Shown here: in pieces, positions 44,192 to 54,197 of the stretch
How the letters are laid out: every line of letters begins with the position of its first letter
How positions within the stretch are numbered: the first letter of the stretch is position 1
Assembly: GCA_937892155.1 (NCBI GenBank)
Contig: CALAUG010000041.1
Coordinates: 24,826-88,825, forward strand
Reading direction: 5' to 3'
DNA from: an uncultured Bacteroidales bacterium
GTDB taxonomy: Bacteria; Bacteroidota; Bacteroidia; Bacteroidales; UBA1715
Length of the DNA: 64,000 bases
Notes under the pieces: model-generated
What the model was told of the DNA's origin: nothing
Database searches by the model: none
The model's input: only the letters and a program-made list of their open reading frames with translations
Made by a program: the position numbers and the translations under genes

Positions 44192-45379
44192 TTATAACTC
44201 CTTTTTATTTAAGCATTTACGCATAGCATCTTCCATTTTTTGGGTAGAAGCACTCCAATCGTATTTGTCGTGTACAAACATATTCCCTTTTTCTGCCATT
44301 TTTTTTGCAAAAATTTCATCTGAAAGCAACAAAACAATTGCATCAGCCAATTCTTTGGCAGAACTGCCGACAAGAATTTCAGACTTATCATTTGCCAGCA
44401 ACGCATTGTTTGCCAACGGAGTGGTAATGCACGGCAGTTGCATGGCCATAGCTTCCAACAATTTATTTTGCAAGCCAGTCCCGATACGCATTGGAGCTAT
44501 AAATATTTTTGATTTTGCATAAACATCACGCATATCGTCAACCCATCCTGTCACTTCTATATTATCGTTAGCTACAGCCTTTACAGAAGTTACAGGAGTT
44601 GCTCCTGCTATACACAATTTCGCATTAGGAATTTTTGACCAAACGAAATGCATAATTTCCTGAGACAAATACATAACAGCATTGACATTGGGCGGATACG
44701 CCATATTTCCAGTAAAAACAATATCATATTTTTTTTCTGTCTGAATTTGTTTGAAATGTTCAAAATCAACCCCATTGGGTACAATCAGAATCTCATTTCT
44801 TTGAGGATGGTCAATCAATTGCCGGTCAGAATCGCTAATGATTGTTTTTACATCGAACTTATCGAACACAAACCGCTCATAGCGCCGAAGACGTTTGTAC
44901 TCCATTTTAAAAATCGGACGGAAAAACCATTTAGCCAATACCATACGGCGTTTCATCCCAATAGACAAAACATCCTGATAATCAATTACTTTAACGCACG
45001 TCTCATCAATCAAATATGGTGAAACTCTAACCAATTGTCCAAAAGAAACATCAGGTTTTATTGTATTTATTATCTCTTTTATTTGACCATGAACTTTTCT
45101 ATTATAGAAATATCCGCACTGAATCGGCATACCTTTACAAAAAGCCAACCCGACGTTTATTAACATTCTAAATTTTGACAACTGAATGAAATCAACTGAT
45201 TTACAATATTCCGTCAGAATACTTTTAGCCTTATCTTCATCAACCGATTTATCATCATTTAACGCACACAAATAAACATCGTTATTTTTTGACAAACATT
45301 TTATCTGATTGAAAGACCGAAGTTTATCACCTTTTTCCAAAGGCCACGGAATTCTTGACAACAACACAAAAATCTTCAT
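44192..45379 (-). CDS. Glycosyltransferase family 4-like (sugar transferase, PEP-CTERM/EpsH1 type)
   Basis: 395 residues with a GT-B fold. The start (FVLLSRIPWPLEKGDKLRSF) is typical of the TIGR03087-like sugar transferases, and the C-terminal half has VFTGNMAYPPNVNA and the E-x7-E-like end (RIGTGLQNKLLEAMAMQLP). It transfers a sugar from an activated donor, probably to a surface glycan. It overlaps the preceding glycosyltransferase stop by 4 bp (ATGA), so the two are coupled. Confidence 0.85.
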   Translation of the reverse strand: MKIFVLLSRIPWPLEKGDKLRSFNQIKCLSKNNDVYLCALNDDKSVDEDKAKSILTEYCKSVDFIQLSKFRMLINVGLAFCKGMPIQCGYFYNRKVHGQIKEIINTIKPDVSFGQLVRVSPYLIDETCVKVIDYQDVLSIGMKRRMVLAKWFFRPIFKMEYKRLRRYERFVFDKFDVKTIISDSDRQLIDHPQRNEILIVPNGVDFEHFKQIQTEKKYDIVFTGNMAYPPNVNAVMYLSQEIMHFVWSKIPNAKLCIAGATPVTSVKAVANDNIEVTGWVDDMRDVYAKSKIFIAPMRIGTGLQNKLLEAMAMQLPCITTPLANNALLANDKSEILVGSSAKELADAIVLLLSDEIFAKKMAEKGNMFVHDKYDWSASTQKMEDAMRKCLNKKEL

Positions 45380-46587
45380 CTTGAAATATTATTTTTGTAG
45401 AACATAATTAAGTTGTTGATTATATTAGAATTATCAAAATTATTCTTGACAAATTCTTTTGCGTTCATGCCTATTTCATTTATTTTTTTTCTTTCAAACA
45501 AAAGAGAATTAATGGCAGAAACAAATTGCTCTGGAGTATCCGTAATACAAATTTCTTTATCTTTTTTTGCAGGAATGCCTTCAGCACCAATCGATGTTGT
45601 TACAATTACTTTCCCATACGACAAACCTTCCAAGATTTTTATGCGCATTCCACCACCAGCAAGCAATGGCACCACCATAATAGAATGTTGTGCCATAAAT
45701 TCGTATGCATCAGGAACTTGACCAACATATACAACCCCAGGAACCTGAATTTTATCTACAAACCATTGCGGCGCATTTCTTCCCGCCACGTAGAATTTTA
45801 ATTGCGGATAATGTGCTCGTAGATTTTCCCAACAATTATTTAAAAACCACAAAATTCCCTGTTGATTTGGAGACCAATCAAGAGAACCTAAATGAAACAA
45901 CGATATTTCTTCCTCAGCACATTGTCGCACTTGAGGTAAATCACCTATGAAAATACCCATGGGAGCGACAGCTACAGATTTCATATTGCCTATTTTGCAA
46001 TATGTTTCACCATCTCGTTGCGTTATAGGAATCAACAAATCATAGGTATTCAACAGAGATTTTTCAAACCGCTCTATTCTTCTGGCCAAATTCTGTAAAT
46101 AGAATTTCTTTAGACCAAATGATGTTTCCGAAGCCAAACGTTTCCATATCTCAAACTCAACATTATGCGCACGATAGCCTATTCGTGCTTTTGAATGTAA
46201 ACGAATCAATGGAATATATGCACACATATACAATCCTTCCAATTGAACAATGTCAAATTCATTTTCTTTCAAAAGTTTTTTCAATAAATCAGAAAATTCA
46301 TGATTAATAAAACGTGTGGCCGTATAAGGTAATTTTGAAAACAAAAGATTTTTTAAAGCCTCCATCGCAGACAAATCGGTATTGACAAATACAGCATTGA
46401 AATCTGCCATTATCTTCACTTTATCTGGTAATTTTTCGACATCAAAATAATGTTTTGCCGTATTAATAGCAGCGACAGTAACCGAATGTCCAGCTTCAGA
46501 CAAACCGCGTATCATTGCAAATGTCGCCATTTGTCCACCGTCTTTCTGTGGATATGGAAACTTATTACAGACTATTAATACCTTCAT
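45376..46587 (-). CDS. Glycosyltransferase family 4
   Basis: A GT-B glycosyltransferase of 403 residues from the ATG at 46587 (MKVLIVCNKFPYPQKDGGQM); a longer frame to 46620 enters the terminator of the upstream gene. Nucleotide-sugar-binding end: GMRIKILEGLSYGKVIVTTS. It is paired with the following glycosyltransferase through an ATGA overlap and probably acts in the same glycan pathway. Confidence 0.87.
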   Translation of the reverse strand: MKVLIVCNKFPYPQKDGGQMATFAMIRGLSEAGHSVTVAAINTAKHYFDVEKLPDKVKIMADFNAVFVNTDLSAMEALKNLLFSKLPYTATRFINHEFSDLLKKLLKENEFDIVQLEGLYMCAYIPLIRLHSKARIGYRAHNVEFEIWKRLASETSFGLKKFYLQNLARRIERFEKSLLNTYDLLIPITQRDGETYCKIGNMKSVAVAPMGIFIGDLPQVRQCAEEEISLFHLGSLDWSPNQQGILWFLNNCWENLRAHYPQLKFYVAGRNAPQWFVDKIQVPGVVYVGQVPDAYEFMAQHSIMVVPLLAGGGMRIKILEGLSYGKVIVTTSIGAEGIPAKKDKEICITDTPEQFVSAINSLLFERKKINEIGMNAKEFVKNNFDNSNIINNLIMFYKNNISR

Positions 46588-46600
46588 TGATGTTATTGCA

Positions 46601-46634
46601 AAAAAAACGCCGAGAGGCAAAACCTTCGGCGTTT
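46601..46634 (-). terminator. Intrinsic terminator after the 291-aa secreted protein gene
   Basis: AAACGCCGA and TCGGCGTTT pair over 9 bp, with a T-run on the minus strand (A7 at 46601-46607). It separates the 291-aa gene from the glycosyltransferase pair. Confidence 0.85.
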
Positions 46635-46652
46635 ATCATTAAGTTCAAACTA

Positions 46653-47528
46653 TTATTGAGCAAATCTTTTGTTAAATTCAACAGAGTTACGAGGATTGAT
46701 TTCTACATAGAAACTTGTACTCTTTCTTTCTGGGAATTTGTAAATGCCATATCCTTCTGGCGTTTGACCTGTACGTTTTCCACGGAAATGTTTTGCATCC
46801 ATTTCACGGACAGACGAAACATAGAACGTTTCTTCAATTACTTCTACACCATTCTTAAAATCCTTGTCTGTTGCAACAACAATTTTACAAGTAAATTTTA
46901 CAGGAGAAGCTGCTTGAGTAAAATCAGCTTTGTAAATAGTAGCTTTTTGATTTTTTACAGAATTATGTTTTTCCTCATAACTAGCTGCATTTACATCCAT
47001 AGTTATGCCTTTTTCTTCATTTTTAGCATTTGAAATCAAATAGTAATTTCCTTTAGTGTACGTACTTTTTGATAAGATTTCAGTAACTTCATCTTTCTTT
47101 TCTTCACGACCTAAAGTAATTTTCTGCCATTCATAATCCATATCCGTCAATGTTGGTTCACTTGCCTTATATTTTTCGTAAACCTTATATTGACTGTCAG
47201 ATAAATCATTTTCTATCGGTGTCATAGGCAATTCCACACCTTCAACAGTAAAAGTTGATTTAGACCAGTTTACATAAATTGGATCGTTGGATTTGTTTTC
47301 AATCTTAACCTGCATTTTTCCTTGGCTTGACCAAAACAAATAACTAACATCAGCCAAATTCTTTTCTGAATGATACTGTTTATACTCGTTCAAAGGTAGA
47401 TTGTTTACAGAAGCAACATCATACACTTGAACATATCCCCTGGCATTACTTACATCTTGTGCCTGAGCAGCAACAGAAAGAGATGCTACAATGCCGAACA
47501 CTGAGAAAATTTTTACAATCTTTTTCAT
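46653..47528 (-). CDS. Secreted hypothetical protein, 291 aa
   Basis: Signal peptide (IFSVFGIVASLSVAAQAQ), then a mostly beta-strand protein with a KIENKSNDPIYVNWSKSTF segment that recalls an Ig-like or copper-chaperone-like fold. No family recognised. Strong own terminator; likely monocistronic. Confidence 0.6.
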   Translation of the reverse strand: MKKIVKIFSVFGIVASLSVAAQAQDVSNARGYVQVYDVASVNNLPLNEYKQYHSEKNLADVSYLFWSSQGKMQVKIENKSNDPIYVNWSKSTFTVEGVELPMTPIENDLSDSQYKVYEKYKASEPTLTDMDYEWQKITLGREEKKDEVTEILSKSTYTKGNYYLISNAKNEEKGITMDVNAASYEEKHNSVKNQKATIYKADFTQAASPVKFTCKIVVATDKDFKNGVEVIEETFYVSSVREMDAKHFRGKRTGQTPEGYGIYKFPERKSTSFYVEINPRNSVEFNKRFAQ

Positions 47529-47609
47529 ACTATTTAATTTATGATACGTACAAAGATAGAAATTTTATGCAATACACAAATACTATTGCAAAAAAACGGA
47601 AATTCTATT

Positions 47610-48482
47610 TTACAAATTAGAATATGACATACTGTATGTGTCACCCTGTGACACATCGCCTGTTTGCAAACCTTTCTTAAACCATCTCATTCTTTGTTCT
47701 GATGTTCCATGAGTAAATGCATCCGACTGAACTTGCTTATAACCAGCGCGTTTTTGCAAATAGTCGTCACCTATTTTTCCTGCTGCATCGAGTGCTTCTG
47801 CCATATCACCTGAATCTAACGAACCAAATGTTGCATTTTCTTTATTTCCCCATACTCCCGCCAAAAAATCAGCTTGTAACTCTATACGCACACTCCATTG
47901 GTTACTTTCTTTGTCACTTCTTGCCTGTGCCATTTTTTGATGAGCTGCACCGAGATAACCCAGTTCGTTTTGTACGTGGTGTGCAACTTCGTGAGCAATA
48001 ACATAAGCATTGGTAAAATCACCTGTCGCTCCTAATTGCTGTTTCATTGTGGCGAGGAATTCCAAATCCAAATAGATTTTTTGATCTGCAGAGCAATAGA
48101 ACGGTCCCGATGTTGCGCTACCCTGTCCACAACCTGTTTGTGTTGTACCTTTATAGAATACTAATGTTGGTGGATTATATTTTTTGCCCATCTTCTTAAA
48201 TTCTGCAGCCCATATATCTTCCGTACTTGCTAATATTTGTTTACTAAATTGCTCCAAGGAATCTTCCAATGCCGTTGGCTGATATGCCTCAGTGGTTGTT
48301 CCACCACCTTGCGTTAATGAACTCATACCTGTAGAAACTGCCGTTCCTAAATCTCCACCTGATGTAAAATAAGCAAATACACCTGCTATCAATGCGGCTA
48401 CTATACCACCTCCTACTTTTACAGAAGAGCCCGAACGACGATCTTCAACATTTCCGCTTTCGCGACGACCTGATAATCTCAT
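47610..48482 (-). CDS. ypfJ: Neutral zinc metallopeptidase, YpfJ type
   Basis: 290 residues. A basic N-terminus is followed by one membrane helix (VKVGGGIVAALIAGVFAYF) and a peptidase domain with AYVIAHEVAHHVQNELG, containing the HEVAH zinc motif. The C-terminal GTSEQRMRWFKKG region is characteristic of the YpfJ/PF04228 family. It faces the periplasm or outside; substrates are unknown. Confidence 0.92.
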   Translation of the reverse strand: MRLSGRRESGNVEDRRSGSSVKVGGGIVAALIAGVFAYFTSGGDLGTAVSTGMSSLTQGGGTTTEAYQPTALEDSLEQFSKQILASTEDIWAAEFKKMGKKYNPPTLVFYKGTTQTGCGQGSATSGPFYCSADQKIYLDLEFLATMKQQLGATGDFTNAYVIAHEVAHHVQNELGYLGAAHQKMAQARSDKESNQWSVRIELQADFLAGVWGNKENATFGSLDSGDMAEALDAAGKIGDDYLQKRAGYKQVQSDAFTHGTSEQRMRWFKKGLQTGDVSQGDTYSMSYSNL

Positions 48483-48561
48483 ATTCTATGTTTTTAAATT
48501 TTTACAAATGTACTACTTTTAGCAATAGCAAAAAAAATTGTCTTGAAAGACGCCATCAATC

Positions 48562-50439
48562 TTATTGCAAATAATGTTTCCACCACGATTGAAAAACTAT
48601 TAATGCCCATATATGAGCTGGCGCATCTCCATGCGAAGACATATATTTTACATCTTTTAAACCAGCAATCGCATCGTAATTAAAAATACCCTGTTCTTCT
48701 ATAAAATGCTTTGACAACAAATCTTGTATCAAATCCTGCAACTCTGTTTCGCACCACGATTGCAAAGGAACTTCAAAACCTTTTTTCGGCCTATTATACA
48801 ATTCCTGAGGCAAATCGCTTCTAAAAGCATCCTGTAATATTTTTTTCTTCATCCTGCCATCAATCTTATAAGATTCTGGCAACGAGTTTATAAAAGTCAC
48901 AAGTGTATGGTCTAAAAATGGCGTACGAACTTCCAAACTGTTATCCATCGACATTCTGTCGGTTTTTGTAAGCATATCGTTGGGCAACACCAACAATTGA
49001 TCACCATACAACACATCATTCACGTCAGACGAAGCACTGAAATGTGATGTGTATTTTTGTTTTAACTCTATCAACGATGTTGTTTGATTCTTTAATTCCC
49101 GTTTTACAACCTGTTCATCTGTAAAACTGCACCATTTCCAATAAGCATCGGCGTTACTAAGACTAACACCTTCCGCATATTTTGCAAATTTACGAAATAC
49201 GTTATACAATGCGTTTGAGCGTGACTGTGGAAGATGTTTTAACAATGGATAGCTCAACGATGCTACATTATTTAATAATCCGTGTTGCATTTGCTTGTAA
49301 TGAGCCATGTGTTTGTGATAGCCTGCAAACAATTCATCAGCCCCATCACCCGAAAGTGCAACTGTCACATGTGGTTTCACATACTTACATAACACGTGGA
49401 CTGCTATCGCCGAAGAATCAGCAAACGGTTCATCAATATTTTGCAGAATAGCATACAACGATTCTTGCAAAGTTTTATTATCTATCTGTATTTCTGTATG
49501 TTGCGAATGTATTTTTTTCGCAACCAACTGAGCATAATGAGTTTCATCAATAAACGGATTATCCTTGAATCCTATAGAAAACGTCTGCAAACTATCGACA
49601 TATCTGCTTGCTATAGTGCTAATAACCGACGAGTCTATTCCTCCACTTAAAAAAGTACCAAGCGGGACATCGGAAATCAAACGAAGTTGTACGGAATCTG
49701 TCAGTTTTTGAACTAATTGCTTTTGAGCTTCCTCGTATGATAGTGGCACAGCGGACGAATTATATCGTGGAATTGAGTAATACCTTTCTTTTTTGACATT
49801 TTTCCCAGAAATGGTAATGGACATCCCCGGTTCCAATTTCAACACATTTTCCAACATTGTAAATGGTGCTGGTACGTAGTTCAATTGTAAATATGCAGCC
49901 AGTGCTATTTCATTCAACGCTCTTTGAAACGGGAAAGTCACAATCCCCTTCAACTCAGACGAGAAGCCAAAAAAAGATTCATTTTCAATATAATACAACG
50001 GCTTAATACCTATCCTATCACGAGCAATAAACAAGACATCTTTTACCGAATCGTAAATAGCAAATGCAAAAAAACCATTAATTTTCTCTATAAAAGCTGG
50101 GCCATATTTTATATAGAGCTGCAGCAACACCTCTGTATCCGATGTTGATTGAAATTGTACGCCATCTGCACGAAGTTCATCATAATATTCGCGATAGTTA
50201 TAAAACTCACCATTATAAACAATCGTATATCGTTTTGATGAATCAGTAAATGGTTGATTTCCAGCCATTGATGTATCCAAAATGGCCAAACGTGCATGAC
50301 CCAATACTGCATGACCTGCAACGGCAACCTGCTGTACTTCCGGACCTCTATTTTTTAGGGATTGTACGGACAATTCAACAGCAGAACGATAGTGTTCCGC
50401 ACAATCTCCAAACGAATATATTCCACTAATTCCGCACAT
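48562..50439 (-). CDS. asnB: Asparagine synthase (glutamine-hydrolysing)
   Basis: 625 residues. It starts MCGISGIY, so Cys2 is the N-terminal glutaminase nucleophile. RLAILD and NGEFYNYREY are substrate-binding parts of the Ntn domain, and the synthetase domain shows FLSGGIDSS (pyrophosphate loop), LSGDGADELFAGY and EVRTPFLD. It makes Asn from Asp, ATP and Gln, or is an AsnB-like amidotransferase for surface glycans. The size suits the AsnB-like group. A terminator lies just upstream. Confidence 0.92.
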   Translation of the reverse strand: MCGISGIYSFGDCAEHYRSAVELSVQSLKNRGPEVQQVAVAGHAVLGHARLAILDTSMAGNQPFTDSSKRYTIVYNGEFYNYREYYDELRADGVQFQSTSDTEVLLQLYIKYGPAFIEKINGFFAFAIYDSVKDVLFIARDRIGIKPLYYIENESFFGFSSELKGIVTFPFQRALNEIALAAYLQLNYVPAPFTMLENVLKLEPGMSITISGKNVKKERYYSIPRYNSSAVPLSYEEAQKQLVQKLTDSVQLRLISDVPLGTFLSGGIDSSVISTIASRYVDSLQTFSIGFKDNPFIDETHYAQLVAKKIHSQHTEIQIDNKTLQESLYAILQNIDEPFADSSAIAVHVLCKYVKPHVTVALSGDGADELFAGYHKHMAHYKQMQHGLLNNVASLSYPLLKHLPQSRSNALYNVFRKFAKYAEGVSLSNADAYWKWCSFTDEQVVKRELKNQTTSLIELKQKYTSHFSASSDVNDVLYGDQLLVLPNDMLTKTDRMSMDNSLEVRTPFLDHTLVTFINSLPESYKIDGRMKKKILQDAFRSDLPQELYNRPKKGFEVPLQSWCETELQDLIQDLLSKHFIEEQGIFNYDAIAGLKDVKYMSSHGDAPAHIWALIVFQSWWKHYLQ

Positions 50440-50445
50440 AACAAA

Positions 50446-50482
50446 AAAGGTATCTAAAAATATTACATTTTCAGATACCTTT
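50446..50482 (-). terminator. Intrinsic terminator after the aminotransferase gene
   Basis: AAAGGTATCT (50446-50455) pairs with AGATACCTTT (50473-50482); a T-run follows on the minus strand. Confidence 0.8.
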
Positions 50483-50502
50483 CATATAAGTTGTATAGTT
50501 TC

Positions 50503-51699
50503 TTATTGTAATTTTTCTAACGCAACTTTTACGCGTTCAGCTGCTTTTTGCAACAAATCGTCTGAAGTGGCAAAAGAAAATCTAATACATTCCGGGTTAC
50601 CAAATCCATCCCCAGATACTGACGCAACCAAACCTTCCGTCAGCAAATACATTGCTAAATCAGTTGATTTTTTGATTACCGAACCATCAGGAGCCGTTTT
50701 ACCAATAAATGCAGACACTTCGGCAAATACATAAAAAGCACCATCAGGAACAGATATCTTTAAATCTTTGATTTTTGACAATTCTTTGATGAACATATCA
50801 CGACGACGCAAATATGCGGCAGTCATTTGTTTTGGATATTCCAAACCGCCATTTAAAGCCGCTATAGCTGCTCTTTGTGCTACAGAACAAACTCCCGAAG
50901 TTACTTGCCCCTGTAGTTTGATACATGCTTTGGCAACCCATTCTGGAGCAGCAATATATCCAATTCTCCATCCTGTCATTGCATAAGCCTTAGAAACACC
51001 ATTGACAATAATTACTTGATCCTTTATTTCCTCAAATTGTGCGATTGACTGATGAGCACCAACATAATTTATATGTTCATAAATTTCATCAGCTACAACA
51101 AATATCTGCGGATTTTTAGCAAATACATTTGCCAATTCTTTCAATTCTCTTTGCGAATACACCGCACCACAAGGATTTGAAGGAGAACTAAAGACGAACA
51201 TTTTCGTCTTAGAAGTAATCATCTTCTCTACCTGTTCTGCTGTAACCTTAAAACCAGAATTAATATTCGTAGATATGAAAACTGGTTTTGCATCAGCCAA
51301 TTTAATCATTTCAGGGTAACTAACCCAATATGGAGTTGGTATTAAAACTTCGTCTCCAGGATTCAAAATACTCAAAAAAACATTAGACAATGCATGTTTT
51401 GCACCTGCAGAAACAGCTATTTGACTAGTTTTGAAGGTTAAATTATTTTCACGTTTGAATTTTGCACAAATAGCTTCCAATAGATCTTTATATCCACCTA
51501 CAGGAGAATAGAAAGAATAATTGTCGTCTATAGCTTTTTTTGCAGCCTCTTTCACATAATCAGGAGTATTAAAATCAGGTTCACCGACACTTAAATTAAT
51601 GACATCCTTTCCAGCCGCTCTCAATTCACTACTCTTTTGAGACATCGCCAATGTCTGCGAAGCAGCCAAAGCAGCTAATCTTTTAGAGATTTGTTCCAT
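50503..51699 (-). CDS. aspC: PLP-dependent aminotransferase, AspC-like
   Basis: 398 residues, fold type I. Motifs: NLSVGEPDFNTPDYVKEA, FSSPSNPCGAVYS, VADEIYEHINY, the PLP Lys in VNGVSKAYAMTGWRIGY, and the C-terminal Arg in CIRFSFATS. It fits the aspartate/prephenate aminotransferase I-gamma group. It probably interconverts Asp and oxaloacetate; aromatic activity is possible. Confidence 0.92.
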   Translation of the reverse strand: MEQISKRLAALAASQTLAMSQKSSELRAAGKDVINLSVGEPDFNTPDYVKEAAKKAIDDNYSFYSPVGGYKDLLEAICAKFKRENNLTFKTSQIAVSAGAKHALSNVFLSILNPGDEVLIPTPYWVSYPEMIKLADAKPVFISTNINSGFKVTAEQVEKMITSKTKMFVFSSPSNPCGAVYSQRELKELANVFAKNPQIFVVADEIYEHINYVGAHQSIAQFEEIKDQVIIVNGVSKAYAMTGWRIGYIAAPEWVAKACIKLQGQVTSGVCSVAQRAAIAALNGGLEYPKQMTAAYLRRRDMFIKELSKIKDLKISVPDGAFYVFAEVSAFIGKTAPDGSVIKKSTDLAMYLLTEGLVASVSGDGFGNPECIRFSFATSDDLLQKAAERVKVALEKLQ

Positions 51700-51782
51700 T
51701 CGTTACTTAAAATTTAAACCGTGCAAAGGTAGTAGAAAATTTTACTTATGGTAATAAAGAGGTAAGAAATTTTATCAACAAA

Positions 51783-51818
51783 AAAAGAGGAAAACTTCAC
51801 GTGAAATTTTCCTCTTTT
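51783..51818 (-). terminator. Intrinsic terminator of tRNA-Val
   Basis: AAAAGAGGAAAA (51783-51794) pairs with TTTTCCTCTTTT (51807-51818); T-run on the minus strand. Confidence 0.8.
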
Positions 51819-51820
51819 GT

Positions 51821-51894
51821 GGGCGCTAAGGGATTCGAACCCCTGACCCTCTGGGTGTAAACCAGATGCTCTGAACCAGCTGAGCTAAGCGCCC
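51821..51894 (-). tRNA. tRNA-Val (anticodon UAC)
   Basis: On the minus strand, a 74-nt cloverleaf: acceptor GGGCGCT/AGCGCCC, D arm GCTCAGCTGGTTCAGAGC, anticodon loop TTTACAC (anticodon TAC), T arm with GGTTCGAATCC. CCA is not encoded. Confidence 0.95.
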
Positions 51895-51958
51895 TTTTGA
51901 TTACATTCGTTTTTCAAATGCGATGCAAATATAGATACTTTTTAAATACCTCCAAATA

Positions 51959-53251
51959 TTATTTTAAAAATTTTTGCAAAAATTCTGCTACCACATACGA
52001 GCTTCCACCTACGTATACAACACATTCTTTTGAAACACAACGTGTTGCTTGCTTATATGCCTCCCAGACAGTATTATATTTTTTATAATTTTTCCCTTGA
52101 AAATGTTGTTCCAACTTATCTAAAGGCATGGCTCTCTCTATACTTGGCTTACATATATAATACGTTGCATCTTGCGGCAACAATGATTTTATGGACGAAA
52201 TATCCTTATCTCCCACCATTCCCCATACAACACGGACATCCTTCTTGTGCAATGATTGCAACTGTGGCATTGTATATGAAATACCATCATAATTATGCCC
52301 CGTATCACATACAACCAAAGGTTTTTTACTGACAATCTGCCAACGGCCTATGAGATTTGTGTTTGCGACAACATTCCTATAACCTCGTTTTATTGCACTT
52401 TGGGATAGCTTAAATCCTGATTTACGCAATTGTTCCACAACAGCCCACACTGTCGCTACGTTCTTCTTTTGATACGCCCCCAACAGACCACTGTTAGCTT
52501 CAATTTTGGTCTCACCACCTTCTACTATGGCAAAACGTCCATTCCACTGGGAGTCATCTTTAACTGCAACATCATAAGCAGTTGACGCAAAAGTTATATG
52601 TGATTTATTGTTGTTAGCAATGGTTTCAAAAACTTTATGAGTTTCCCTATGCCATTCTCCGACGACAACTGGCACCCCAGGCTTAATAATGCCCGCCTTT
52701 TCCTTCGCTATTTCAGCCAATGTATTACCAAGTATCTGCATGTGATCGTAACCAATGTTTGTAATAACCGAAACCAAAGGCGTAATAACATTGGTAGAAT
52801 CCAAACGACCACCCAATCCCACTTCTATAATAGCAATATCAACATTTTCCCTCTTAAAATAATCAAATGCCATCGCTGTTGTTACTTCAAACAACGACGC
52901 TTGTATTGAATCAAGTTTTGCTTTATGACGAACGACAAAATTGACAACCGACAACTTCGATATATTTTTGCCGTTCACACGAATACGTTCACAAAAATCA
53001 ACAATATGCGGCGACGTATATAATCCAACTTTGTAACCAGCCTCTTGCAATATTGACGCACAAAAATGCGACGTTGATCCTTTACCATTCGTACCTGCCA
53101 CATGTACACAACGAATACGCTTCTCAGGATTACCCAAATACCCAAGGAGATTTTCTATATTTTGCAAAGAAGGAACATATGCAGTTTTTCCTACATGCTG
53201 AAAGCAAGGAAATTGCTCATATAAATATTGTAGTGTCGTCTGATAATTCAT
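51959..53251 (-). CDS. folC: Folylpolyglutamate/dihydrofolate synthase
   Basis: 430 residues of the Mur ligase superfamily. P-loop GTNGKGSTSHF, then YTSPHIVDFCERIRVNG (folate site), IEVGLGGRLDSTNVI and ITNIGYDHM. FolC adds Glu residues to folates, and in many bacteria also makes dihydrofolate from dihydropteroate. The C-terminal domain carries VCDTGHNYDGI. Normal length. Confidence 0.93.
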   Translation of the reverse strand: MNYQTTLQYLYEQFPCFQHVGKTAYVPSLQNIENLLGYLGNPEKRIRCVHVAGTNGKGSTSHFCASILQEAGYKVGLYTSPHIVDFCERIRVNGKNISKLSVVNFVVRHKAKLDSIQASLFEVTTAMAFDYFKRENVDIAIIEVGLGGRLDSTNVITPLVSVITNIGYDHMQILGNTLAEIAKEKAGIIKPGVPVVVGEWHRETHKVFETIANNNKSHITFASTAYDVAVKDDSQWNGRFAIVEGGETKIEANSGLLGAYQKKNVATVWAVVEQLRKSGFKLSQSAIKRGYRNVVANTNLIGRWQIVSKKPLVVCDTGHNYDGISYTMPQLQSLHKKDVRVVWGMVGDKDISSIKSLLPQDATYYICKPSIERAMPLDKLEQHFQGKNYKKYNTVWEAYKQATRCVSKECVVYVGGSSYVVAEFLQKFLK

Positions 53252-53321
53252 TGTCTTAAATTTCTTTCAAAGGTACAATTTTATTGACGATGAAAAAATT
53301 AATCAAACAAAATCAGCACTG

Positions 53322-53738
53322 CTATTCAGCAGGATAATACTCGGTAAAAGTTTTATCAGAATAAAAAGTAACGATTTTTTCTATTTTTTTGGTCGCAGTA
53401 TGAGTTTCTGAAAAAATATCCGTTTTTTTTTCGTTTTCTTCAATTTGAAAATTCTCTTCACTATTAGAGGATTTTTCTTCAAAAATTTCCAAATCTTGCT
53501 GTTTGTGAATTGTCGGGGTAATCCTTACAGCGCCCAACAGAAGCCAGTTTGCGTCTATATCAGGATATGTACTTAAAAGATTCATAAGAAACCCCACACT
53601 CGGTTTATTTCTGTACGCACACAACTGAGAAATTGTTGCCCTATTAACACCCATTTCGTCTGCAAACTGAGACGCAGAAAGGTTTTTCTGCTTCATTACT
53701 TCAACGACACGTTCATTTATAGAAAATTCACTTTCCAT
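53322..53738 (-). CDS. XRE-family transcriptional regulator
   Basis: 138 residues. The first 70 are a helix-turn-helix of the Cro/CI type (NLSASQFADEMGVNRATISQL), followed by PSVGFLMNLLSTYPDIDANWLLLG, a common tail of Bacteroidota XRE proteins. The rest is an acidic linker. The palindromes directly upstream (53762-53777, 53796-53808) are candidate autoregulatory operators. Confidence 0.85.
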   Translation of the reverse strand: MESEFSINERVVEVMKQKNLSASQFADEMGVNRATISQLCAYRNKPSVGFLMNLLSTYPDIDANWLLLGAVRITPTIHKQQDLEIFEEKSSNSEENFQIEENEKKTDIFSETHTATKKIEKIVTFYSDKTFTEYYPAE

Positions 53739-54197
53739 ACATTCATTTTTACAAAATTAAAGTTTACAAATGTAAACATTATTTCATAAACATTTTTACA
53801 TTATGTAATTTACACTTGTTAAACTTATTAGGCTAAAATCTTTAACAAAATTACTACATGTCATTACTATCACCTTTATCTCATTATAGTTGGAGACAAA
53901 ATAAAATTTGTAAACATCTGGTTTTGAATAAGTAAATCTATAACATGTCCACTCAAAACGCCTCTCAACACCATATGCCGACTACAATACTTAAAGTATA
54001 AATATTATTACACCTCCCAAATGGCTGATTATGTGACAATTAAAGTCATATATAACACTTATTAATAGTGCGTATACAAGCAGTTGTTACAATGTTTAAT
54101 CTTGTTAGTTTTTTGTTAACAAAACCTAATAACACTGTCATAAAAGACGCAAAATACAAGTTTACATCTTTTAATTTTGTTAAAAATTTACAAATGT
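53739..54197. other. Gene-free region between XRE regulator and pth
   Basis: 459 bp without a convincing gene. It holds the palindromes at 53762-53808 and repeated GTAAACAT/ATGTTTAC-like half sites, for example near 53909, 54159 and 54186, which may extend XRE binding across the region. No RNA gene was recognised. Confidence 0.55.
53762..53808. promoter_or_regulatory. Palindromic operator candidates for the XRE regulator
   Basis: GTTTACAAATGTAAAC (53762-53777) is a perfect 6-4-6 palindrome; TTACATTATGTAA (53796-53808) is a second one. Both lie within 70 bp of the XRE start codon. Confidence 0.5.
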
